A stretch of DNA of 64,000 nucleotides, taken from Sphingomonas pruni NBRC 15498 (GTDB lineage: Bacteria > Pseudomonadota > Alphaproteobacteria > Sphingomonadales > Sphingomonadaceae). The notes beneath the pieces were generated by a model, which was given only the letters and a program-made list of their open reading frames with translations, was not told the origin of the DNA and ran no database searches. Within the stretch, counting starts at the first letter, position 1. Every line of letters starts with the position of its first letter. Positions 10,384 to 16,677 of the stretch are shown here, piece by piece. Where the stretch lies: contig NZ_BCYZ01000016.1 in NCBI RefSeq assembly GCF_001598455.1, forward strand, positions 1 to 64,000, given 5' to 3'. A program made the translations under genes and the position numbers.

Positions 10384-11051
10384 CGGTCGAGGCGCGCATC
10401 CGCCGGGATATCGAGGCACGCATCCATTCGGGAGAATGGCGCCCCGGCCATCGCATCCCGTTCGAACACGAACTGGTCGCGACTTATGGCTGCGCCCGCG
10501 CGACGGTCAGTAAGGCGCTTGGCGGCCTCGCCAAGGACGGCCTGATCGAGCGCCGTCGCAAGGCCGGCTCGTTCGTCGCGCATCCCCAGGTCCATTCGGC
10601 GGTGCTCGAAGTCCCGGATCTGGCGCAAGTCATCGCCGCGCGAGGCGAGGAGTATCGCTGGCGACTGACCAATCGCCGCATCGCCGATCAGGCGGGCGAC
10701 GTCCCGCTACCTGCCTTGCTGGTCGAAGGCGTGCATCACGGTGGCGGCGAACCCTTCGCGCTCGAACACCGCCTGATCGCGCTGGCCGCCGTACCTGACG
10801 CCGCACACGAAAGCTTCGCCGACGAAGCCCCGGGCACCTGGCTCCTCCGCCATGTCCCCTGGACCGCCGCGCGCCACCGCATCCGTGCGGTGGAAGCGAC
10901 GACGGCGGAAGCGAAAGCGCTGGGCTTGCGGCCGCGCGGCGCTTGCCTCGAACTCGACCGAACGACCTGGCGCGCCGGGCAGATCGTGACGCATGTCCGC
11001 CAGCTGTTCCGCGGGGACCGCTACGATCTCGTCGCCGAGTTCAGACCCTAG
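10380..11051 (+). CDS. hutC: Histidine utilization repressor (GntR family, HutC type)
   Basis: HutC represses hut genes and is released by urocanate. The N-terminal winged helix-turn-helix (about 1-70) shows RRDIEARIHSGEWRPGHRIP and the recognition helix region CARATVSKALGGLAKDGLIE. The C-terminal half is a UTRA ligand-binding domain (EHRLIALAAVPDA, LELDRTTWRAGQIVTHVRQL). Length 223 aa is slightly shorter than usual but intact. It is coupled to hutF by ATGA. Its TAG overlaps the TAG of the convergent methyltransferase gene by two bases. Confidence 0.95.
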   Translation: MTVEARIRRDIEARIHSGEWRPGHRIPFEHELVATYGCARATVSKALGGLAKDGLIERRRKAGSFVAHPQVHSAVLEVPDLAQVIAARGEEYRWRLTNRRIADQAGDVPLPALLVEGVHHGGGEPFALEHRLIALAAVPDAAHESFADEAPGTWLLRHVPWTAARHRIRAVEATTAEAKALGLRPRGACLELDRTTWRAGQIVTHVRQLFRGDRYDLVAEFRP

Positions 11052-11614
11052 TCAACGACCCAGAGGAACAGTTCGCGCTGGTCGATGGTCTCGTGCGCGC
11101 GCGGCGTCCAGTCGCGTATCGCAAAGGCATGGCTGAGCACGCGGCTGCCGGGCGCCAATTCGGTCTTCAGACGCGCGCCAAGCAGGCCATGGATGTGCGG
11201 GATCAAATAGAGCGTGACCACGCTGGCCGCCTCGAGCCGCGTCGCGAATAGATCCTCGCAGCGGAAACTGACAAGCTGCTCGACGCCGGCCGCATGCGCT
11301 GCCGCCTCGGCTTCGGCGATCCGCTCCGCGTCGATGTCGACGCCAAGCGCGGTGGCGCCGCGGCGTGCGGCGGCAATGACGATGCGGCCGTCGCCGCAGC
11401 CAAGGTCGATGAGATGATCGCCGGGCCCGACCTCGGCAAGATCGAGCATGCGCTCGACCAGCGGCTCGGGCGTCGGCCAGAAGGGTGCATCGAGATGATA
11501 CGGCGTGCCCGCCCAGGGCCCGCGGAGTGCCTTGAACGCGCGGTCCCCGGCGTTTTCTGCGCCGCTCATGCCGGGGCGAACACCCGCCATGCCCTGTTTC
11601 TTGTCGAAATCCAT
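11048..11614 (-). CDS. Class I SAM-dependent methyltransferase
   Basis: This is a small Rossmann-fold methyltransferase of unknown substrate. VGPGDHLIDLGCGDGRIVIAA carries motif I (DLGCGDG) and ALGVDIDAERIAEAE the acidic SAM-ribose residue. VVTLYLIPHIHGLL is motif IV. The PFWPTPEPLVERML lead-in is common in short methyltransferases of alphaproteobacteria. Two starts are possible, ATG at 11635 or 11614; neither has a good ribosome site. It converges on hutC with overlapping stop codons and need not belong to histidine metabolism. Confidence 0.8.
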   Translation of the reverse strand: MDFDKKQGMAGVRPGMSGAENAGDRAFKALRGPWAGTPYHLDAPFWPTPEPLVERMLDLAEVGPGDHLIDLGCGDGRIVIAAARRGATALGVDIDAERIAEAEAAAHAAGVEQLVSFRCEDLFATRLEAASVVTLYLIPHIHGLLGARLKTELAPGSRVLSHAFAIRDWTPRAHETIDQRELFLWVVD

Positions 11615-11843
11615 GCTCACTGTTGACCCGATCATGGCGTGTCTGAACCCGCTCGATGAAGAGAATGGTAGGCTGGATACCCAAAATCAAAACAATTACG
11701 CTGAACTAGGTCCCGCTGCCCCCTTGAAGGCGGGCCCGAATACACGAAGATCGCAAGATAACGGAGTTAACTCAAAGGCTTGAAAACCGTCCAACTTGGC
11801 GCAGTCGGCGCGGGCAGCGCCGGGGTAGCACCGGCACCGAAAA
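11615..11843. other. Gene-free A/T-richer flank of the tRNA-Thr islet
   Basis: This 229-bp stretch has no supported ORF and no RNA gene that I recognise. It contains A-rich tracts at about 11680-11705 and the 12-base CGGGGTAGCACC at 11821-11832, whose inverted copy lies at 13806-13817. It marks the change from high-GC backbone to the lower-GC islet and probably holds the methyltransferase promoter. Confidence 0.5.
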
Positions 11844-12350
11844 TCACCGCATTTCATCATCGGGTTCGGGCGGCGAAAGCTCGGAAAAGTCGGTTAGCGC
11901 ATCGCAGTTCAAGCAATGGTGCATCCATGATGCGTCCTGAAAATGCATCCCGCACATGCAGCCGCAGAACGGGCAGCATTCTTCCAATTCAAGATCGCCC
12001 CAATTCCACACGCCTAGATATTCGGGAACGGCGTCCCTGTCATAACCGACAATCTCGAAAGCATCGGCGTTCTTCGCAACGAAGCCGTTGATTCCCGCGT
12101 GCATCAACACCGGGAGAGCGTCGCCGGGCTGAATATCGAACCATTCACCGGATACGCGGCGCGTCGCGAAGTGCCGGTGCAACGTGCGTTCAAGAGCGAA
12201 GTCATCATCGGACGTGATCCATCCCACAACCTCTAACAGCGTGGGATTGCCCGTCTGAAGCTCGCGGCGGCGCTTTTGAATATCCTTCGCCTTGCCGATC
12301 TTCGTGACGATCCGATCGCGTTCCACTTGGGAAATGAAATAGACCGGCAT
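11844..12350 (-). CDS. T5orf172 / GIY-YIG-like nuclease-domain protein with C-terminal zinc ribbon
   Basis: The first 90 residues match the T5orf172 (MUG113) branch of GIY-YIG-like domains. They contain VYFISQ, TKIGKAKDIQKRRRELQTGNP, then ALERTLHRHFATRR and GEWFDI, giving the family Tyr, Ile-Gly, Arg, Glu and His positions. The C-terminus has CCPFCGCMCG and a later CLNC, probably a zinc ribbon. Such domains occur in phages and islands; targets are unknown. I chose the ATG at 12350; a TTG at 12356 would overlap the upstream stop as TTGA. It is cotranscribed with the HNH-type gene. Confidence 0.7.
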   Translation of the reverse strand: MPVYFISQVERDRIVTKIGKAKDIQKRRRELQTGNPTLLEVVGWITSDDDFALERTLHRHFATRRVSGEWFDIQPGDALPVLMHAGINGFVAKNADAFEIVGYDRDAVPEYLGVWNWGDLELEECCPFCGCMCGMHFQDASWMHHCLNCDALTDFSELSPPEPDDEMR

Positions 12351-12352
12351 CT

Positions 12353-13060
12353 TCAAAATCCAAGTTTGCGCCGCAGGCGTTCGGCAAGCTTCTTCTTCCG
12401 ATTTGCGAGATACGTCGCTGCCTCACCGGATTCGATGAACTCGAATATCCGAAGCTTCGCATCTAGCAACGTGTCGTAATCTACCTTGCCTTCAACGCCG
12501 TCGAAACCGACGCGGAACTTGTCGCCGTTAGGGAATATGAACGCCGCGATCCCGGCGCGTTTGATCGTGAAGAAGCCTGAAGGCGTTTGCTTCCACTTCG
12601 AAGAGCCGACGAACCGCTTCCGCATATCGACAAGCTTGATGTAGCGATCGTGGTATTCGCTCGCTTCGGTTGTCATCGTCAGCCTGTCGCAACAGTCAGT
12701 GCCAACGGCCATCGCGCCCCAAGTCGGGTGTTCGATCGCGAAGATATAGCGAAGCTCGGTGCCGCATAGTTCGCAGTTGCCGGATAGGTCGCCTAGATCA
12801 TCGGATGCTAGGAGCCCCCAACCGCTCTGCGGCATGATCTTGCCATGCTCTTCAGCGTGGCACCCCTTGCATAGCGCCTCGCATTCGGTGTGCCCGTATT
12901 CCCACGGCTTCCGGCCGGTGACGTAGTGCTTATGATGAACTTGAAGAACAACGCCGTCCGAAGCGGCCGAACGATCGCATCTAGCGCAGCGCCCGCCGTG
13001 AAGCTTAATGACTTCACCCCGAAACTGAACCCAATCACGATGGCGATAAAGGTTCGTCAA
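12353..13060 (-). CDS. HNH-endonuclease-like protein with two zinc clusters
   Basis: The 235-aa protein begins with RGEVIKLHGGRCARC, then LQVHHKHYVTG and CEALCKGCHAEEHG. This is the C-x2-C, His-His, C-x2-C-H layout of HNH/McrA-type nucleases. A second cluster (NCELCGTELRYIFAIEHP and VGTDCCDRL, about residues 95-130) resembles a zinc finger seen in phage and plasmid proteins. The rest is basic and unrecognised. The only plausible start is TTG at 13060, so the N-terminus is uncertain. The stop touches the T5orf172 start, suggesting one transcript and one function. Confidence 0.65.
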   Translation of the reverse strand: MTNLYRHRDWVQFRGEVIKLHGGRCARCDRSAASDGVVLQVHHKHYVTGRKPWEYGHTECEALCKGCHAEEHGKIMPQSGWGLLASDDLGDLSGNCELCGTELRYIFAIEHPTWGAMAVGTDCCDRLTMTTEASEYHDRYIKLVDMRKRFVGSSKWKQTPSGFFTIKRAGIAAFIFPNGDKFRVGFDGVEGKVDYDTLLDAKLRIFEFIESGEAATYLANRKKKLAERLRRKLGF

Positions 13061-13128
13061 AGCCTACGCACACATCAAAAGGCGGGGCTGGCAATATGAT
13101 GCGAAGCCAATGAAGTAGCCATAGCCAT

Positions 13129-13707
13129 TCACGAACCGGGCGGCGTCATCGTGCTAACATTCAGCATCTTCATACTCATAGGCACCGCATCGATGAAGTT
13201 GAGGATCAAGGGCTTATCATCTTGAAGGAAGCTATACGTCGCATATCGCTGCCCGCCTTCTTCCGACGAATATTCGCGCTTCGCATTCAGCAATTTGACG
13301 ATGTGGTTCCGCGTCGCCTCAATGTCGCTCGGCTCCGCTATCAGAACGCAGAACTTCAGCGCCTTACCCTCAACGTCGCGTTCGCCGGTCGATAGCAGAA
13401 AGCCCTTCTTCCCGGTCTTGAACGTCCAAGCTTTCCAGCCCGAGCCGCCATCGGCGGGGCCGATCATCTTCAACATGTCGGGATCGGTGACGCGCTTCCA
13501 TTTCATCGCTCGAGCAGCCGCTTCAATGCGAGCGAAGTCGGGGAATGTTTGAACGCAGCTTCCAACGAATGCCTGAACGAAGTCCATATCGGCCGTGTCG
13601 GCCAACGGCGTTTTCGGTGGCGATGAAGGCTTGTCGCACGCCGCAAGCGCTAGGAGCATTGCGAAGCCGACATAAGGCTTCATCGCAGTCAGCGCCCTAT
13701 TCTTCAT
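13129..13707 (-). CDS. Putative lipoprotein of unknown function
   Basis: A signal peptide ending LLALAACD (Cys24) indicates lipidation at the inner membrane. The mature part (about 168 aa) has no motif I recognise. It contains two internal Cys (SCVQTF and KFCVLI) that could form a disulfide. It is the first gene of the low-GC islet next to tRNA-Thr and shares its composition. ATG codons at 13707 and 13683 are both usable; the first has a G-rich upstream stretch. No link to the nuclease-like genes is visible beyond position and strand. Confidence 0.6.
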   Translation of the reverse strand: MKNRALTAMKPYVGFAMLLALAACDKPSSPPKTPLADTADMDFVQAFVGSCVQTFPDFARIEAAARAMKWKRVTDPDMLKMIGPADGGSGWKAWTFKTGKKGFLLSTGERDVEGKALKFCVLIAEPSDIEATRNHIVKLLNAKREYSSEEGGQRYATYSFLQDDKPLILNFIDAVPMSMKMLNVSTMTPPGS

Positions 13708-13860
13708 GCCACCCCCGCAGTTCGTATCGTTGGCGCACTCTATCGAACATGGGCGAACATGCCATGCGGCAATGTGGGCATCACCTAGCCTTACGTGCTG
13801 CCCCGGGTGCTACCCCGAGCGGCCCCCGGCCGGGGAAATATCGCTGAGTCATTGAAGTGA

Positions 13861-13935
<75 letters not shown>

Positions 13936-14046
13936 ACTCACGCGGGACCAAAGGCCCCGACGGAGGCGCGCCTATGTCCGTCGACCCGGATATTGTCAAG
14001 GCGCGGTCGGCGGGTTTAGAGTCATTTGCAGCTCCGCTGAAGCGGC

Positions 14047-14119
14047 GCCGGCCCACTCCCCCACCCCGGCCGCCCATAGAATACGCTGTTGGGCGGCCGG
14101 GGTGGGGGAGTGGGCCGGC
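14047..14119. repeat. Long perfect inverted repeat (29-bp arms, 15-nt loop)
   Basis: Arms at 14047-14075 and 14091-14119 are perfect reverse complements made of C and G runs, with loop ATAGAATACGCTGTT. Imperfect pairing continues outward (GCTGAAGCGG against CCGTTTCAGC). It lies within the 462-bp gene-free stretch 13708-14169, which otherwise holds only tRNA-Thr and the islet end. It could be a strong terminator or a REP-type element. Confidence 0.9.
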
Positions 14120-14169
14120 ACCGCAACCGTTTCAGCTTCGCTGAAATCGGATTAAAGCGATTCCCCGTA

Positions 14170-14316
14170 ATGACCGCCAAGAACGACAAACCGGACCGCG
14201 CCGCCCGCCTGGCCGAGCAATTGCGCGCCAATCTGCGCCGCCGCAAGGCGCAGGCGCGTGAGGGCGCCGCCGTGGAAACCACGAAAGGCGATGACGCGGA
14301 CCGCGCGGACGACTAA
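14170..14316 (+). CDS. Small basic/charged conserved-looking protein, 48 aa
   Basis: This short ORF begins MTAKNDKPDRAARLAEQL and continues with RANLRRRKAQAREG. It is strongly charged, probably helical, and ends in an acidic stretch. It ends 11 bases before the glycosyltransferase start on the same strand, so it is probably cotranscribed. A longer in-frame version from 14089 would be translated out of the inverted repeat and is unlikely. Function is unknown; I infer that it is real from its codon usage and spacing. Confidence 0.6.
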   Translation: MTAKNDKPDRAARLAEQLRANLRRRKAQAREGAAVETTKGDDADRADD

Positions 14317-14327
14317 GCAGCACCGCC

Positions 14328-15383
14328 ATGCAACGCCCCAAGCTCTCGATCGTCGTCCCCTGCTATAACGAGGCACTGACCCTCGAAACGCTGCACGCTC
14401 GCGTCACCGCCGCCGCCAAGGCGGAGGTCGGCGAGGATTACGAGCTCGTCCTGATCAATGACGGGTCGAAGGACGACAGCTGGCCGATCATGCGCCGGCT
14501 GTCGCAAGGCGATCCGCGGCTGGTCGCGATCAACCTGTCGCGTAATCATGGCCACCAGCTCGCGCTGACCGCCGGACTCGATCTGTGTGCGGGCGAGCAG
14601 ATTCTGATTATCGACGCCGATCTGCAGGATCCGCCCGAACTGCTGGGCGATATGCGCAAGATGATGGCGGCCGAGGACGCTGACGTGGTCTATGCCGTTC
14701 GCCGCAAACGCGAAGGCGAGACCTTGTTCAAGAAGGCGACCGCCGCGGCTTTCTATCGTCTGCTCGATCGCGTGACCGACACGCCGATCCCGCTCGACAC
14801 CGGCGATTTCCGGCTGATGTCCAGGCGGGCGCTCGACGCCTTCCTGGCGCTGCCCGAACAGGCGCGTTTCATTCGCGGCATGGTCGCCTGGATCGGGTTC
14901 CGCCAGGTGCCGTTCCCCTATGACCGCGCCGAGCGTTTCGCCGGCGAGACCAATTACCCGCTGTCGAAGATGCTGCGCCTGGCATTCGACGCGATGACCG
15001 GCTTTTCGACCAAGCCGCTGACTTTCGCCAGCCATGTCGGCTTGGCGCTGACTGGTGCCTCGTTCCTGCTGCTGATCTATATCGCGGTCGGCTTCTTCTC
15101 TGGGAGCGCGGTGCCCGGCTGGACGTCGCTCGCGTTCATCGTCGTGCTGCTCGGCGCGGTGCAGATGTTCGTGCTGGGGATGATCGGCGAATATCTCGGG
15201 CGGCTGTACGTCGAGTCGAAGCGGCGGCCGCTGTACCTGGTGTCGGATGTCGCGGGACCGGTGCAGGGCAAGGCGACGTTGGGATACCGGGCGGAAGATC
15301 GTGATCAAGCATTCCCCTCCCGCGTGCGGGAGGGGCTAGGGGAGGGCGTGTCGCCCGCTCCGGATACGAAGGCCGCGGAATAA
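14328..15383 (+). CDS. GT2 glycosyltransferase, GtrB/dolichol-phosphate-mannose-synthase-like
   Basis: The protein probably transfers a sugar from a nucleotide donor to undecaprenyl phosphate at the cytoplasmic membrane face. The catalytic domain (about 1-220) has LSIVVPCYNE, INDGSKDDS, NLSRNHGHQLAL and IDADLQDPPE, with DTGDFRLM later. Two TM helices follow (about 230-255 and 270-295), as in GtrB proteins. The last 23 or so residues are encoded by a palindromic repeat and end FPSRVREGLGEG plus a short tail, so they are probably non-conserved. It forms a functional set with the GtrA-like and GT-C-like genes nearby. Confidence 0.9.
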   Translation: MQRPKLSIVVPCYNEALTLETLHARVTAAAKAEVGEDYELVLINDGSKDDSWPIMRRLSQGDPRLVAINLSRNHGHQLALTAGLDLCAGEQILIIDADLQDPPELLGDMRKMMAAEDADVVYAVRRKREGETLFKKATAAAFYRLLDRVTDTPIPLDTGDFRLMSRRALDAFLALPEQARFIRGMVAWIGFRQVPFPYDRAERFAGETNYPLSKMLRLAFDAMTGFSTKPLTFASHVGLALTGASFLLLIYIAVGFFSGSAVPGWTSLAFIVVLLGAVQMFVLGMIGEYLGRLYVESKRRPLYLVSDVAGPVQGKATLGYRAEDRDQAFPSRVREGLGEGVSPAPDTKAAE

Positions 15384-15420
15384 CAGGCCCTCCCCCGACC
15401 CCTCCCGTAAACGGGAGGGG
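15314..15420. repeat. Palindromic repeat invading the 3' end of a glycosyltransferase gene
   Basis: The left half has CCCCTCCCGCGTGCGGGAGG and the right half CCCTCCCGTAAACGGGAGGG, in inverted orientation. The left part is inside the upstream reading frame, whose stop lies at 15381-15383. The right part ends just before the convergent methyltransferase stop and may serve as terminator. Confidence 0.8.
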
Positions 15421-15424
15421 AGAG

Positions 15425-16156
15425 TCAGCCCTTCGGCACCGCCAAGGTCAGGATCGACACACCCGGCGTCATCGGCACGCGCCCGACCATGTGGCGCTCG
15501 AGCCGGAAGATGGCCTCGAACAATTTGTTGACCGGACCCGGCGGCGGCGAATCGTCGCTGTCGTCTCGGCCGGTCATCCGGCCCGCCACGCGCGCGGCGG
15601 CGGCGAGCGGGAATAGCAGCGAGTTGAAATAGCCGAACTTGCGCGTCTCCAGCCCGGCCGCATCGATCGCCTTTTTCAGGCTCGCTTTCGAATAACGGCG
15701 GTGATGATGGTTCACGACGTCGTGCGCCGACCACATCCATTGGTGCGCGGGCACAGCGATCAGGATCTTGCCGCCGGGCTTCAGGCAATCCTTCATCGCG
15801 CGCAAGGCGGCGACATCGTCGTCGATATGCTCGACCACGTCGAGCACCGCGATCATGTCATAGGCGCCGCGCTCAATCCCCGGCAGCGTCGGCAGCGGGG
15901 CATTGCTGACCGGTTTGTTCAGCCGCTTGCTGGCGATCGCTGCGGCGGCGGGATCGATCTCGATCGCGTCGACCTCGCCGAATTGCTGGAGCATCGCGAG
16001 ATTGTGCCCGGTGCCGCAGCCGATCTCGAGGATGCGCGCCTGCTTGGGCAGACCGCCGTAGCGCGCGACATAATCGTGCAGGATGTCGCGGCGCGCGACA
16101 TACCACCAATGCGACGAGTCATGCTCCGCCATGCGGTCGTAAACGATACGGTCCAT
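15425..16156 (-). CDS. Class I SAM-dependent methyltransferase (UbiG/Methyltransf_11-like)
   Basis: Residues about 40-130 form a SAM-binding Rossmann domain with ILEIGCGTGHNLAML (motif I), DAIEIDPAAAAIA (ribose-binding acid) and YDMIAVLDVVEHIDDD (motif IV region). HHHRRYSKASLKKAIDAAGL is typical of this broad family. A hydrophobic segment near FNSLLFPLAAAARVAG may associate with membrane. The substrate is unknown. It sits between a GT2 glycosyltransferase and GtrA, so modification of a lipid-linked sugar or lipid is plausible. It is 243 aa, starting at the ATG at 16156. Confidence 0.85.
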   Translation of the reverse strand: MDRIVYDRMAEHDSSHWWYVARRDILHDYVARYGGLPKQARILEIGCGTGHNLAMLQQFGEVDAIEIDPAAAAIASKRLNKPVSNAPLPTLPGIERGAYDMIAVLDVVEHIDDDVAALRAMKDCLKPGGKILIAVPAHQWMWSAHDVVNHHHRRYSKASLKKAIDAAGLETRKFGYFNSLLFPLAAAARVAGRMTGRDDSDDSPPPGPVNKLFEAIFRLERHMVGRVPMTPGVSILTLAVPKG

Positions 16157-16190
16157 TATTCGGGGCGATCCATTAGCCAGGGGCAGGCCA

Positions 16191-16619
16191 TCAGGCGAAT
16201 ACCAGCCAGCGATTGAGAATGAACGTGAAGATCGTCGCCAAAGCGATCGCCGGCAAGAGCGGCGCCCAGGCCGGATAGCCCAATAGAGCAGTTCCCACCC
16301 AGGTGATCACAGCGTTGAGCCCCATGCCGGAGGCCTGCACCATGACGAACTTGATCTGCTGCGCACCGCCCGGCTGGCGCGTGCCATGCCCCTTGAAGCT
16401 CCAGCGGCTGTGCAGGAAGAACCCGGCGGTCACCGCGACGGCGAAGGCGAAGGGCACGGCATAGACTGCGTGCGCGGCAGGAAACACGCAAGTGGTGAGC
16501 GGCAGGTACACCGCCGAATAGATCAGCGTCGATACCCCGCCGGCAACACCGAAGCGGATCAGCTGGCCCATCAGCCCGCTCTCGCGCCATGTATCGATTT
16601 GTTTGAGAATTGCCGTCAC
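16191..16619 (-). CDS. GtrA family membrane protein
   Basis: GtrA proteins are small four-TM proteins thought to flip undecaprenyl-linked sugars across the inner membrane. This 142-aa protein has four hydrophobic segments and the signature patterns LIRFGVAGGVSTLIY near the start, AGFFLHSRWSFKG in the middle and FTFILNRWLVFA at the end. The start is GTG at 16619. It has the same strand as the methyltransferase downstream (gap 34 bp) and is divergent from the GT-C-like gene. With the GT2 at 14328 it resembles the gtrA-gtrB pair of O-antigen glucosylation modules. Confidence 0.88.
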   Translation of the reverse strand: MTAILKQIDTWRESGLMGQLIRFGVAGGVSTLIYSAVYLPLTTCVFPAAHAVYAVPFAFAVAVTAGFFLHSRWSFKGHGTRQPGGAQQIKFVMVQASGMGLNAVITWVGTALLGYPAWAPLLPAIALATIFTFILNRWLVFA

Positions 16620-16677
16620 AGCCTTGCCCAGAGCGTGGGCGCCCCCCTAAAGCGCTCGGAGGCGCGAGGGAAGCATT

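Larger units (their letters stand above)
11821..13860. other. Low-GC genomic islet abutting tRNA-Thr
   Basis: Base composition falls to roughly 57% GC in sampled lines, against about 65-70% on either side, and codon choice is less G/C-biased. The three minus-strand genes (T5orf172, HNH-type, lipoprotein) are accessory in character. The right edge is the 3' end of a tRNA gene, a common integration target. A 12-base inverted repeat (11821-11832 and 13806-13817) lies near the ends. No integrase, transposase or tRNA-end duplication is visible, so it may be a remnant or a mobilised passenger. Confidence 0.55.

Noticed and set aside
11636..11820. Possible tmRNA, SRP RNA or other structured RNA in the A-rich gap
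   Set aside because: No match to conserved cores such as the SRP loop or tmRNA tag; the hairpins are short.
11640..11835. Duplicate of the tRNA-Thr 3' end as an attachment site
   Set aside because: No run of tRNA 3' sequence longer than about ten bases is found at the left edge; only the inverted CGGGGTAGCACC was noted.
14313..15308. Minus-strand frame of about 331 codons opposite the GT2 gene
   Set aside because: Antisense of a clear glycosyltransferase; His/Arg/Gln-rich composition is a frame artefact.
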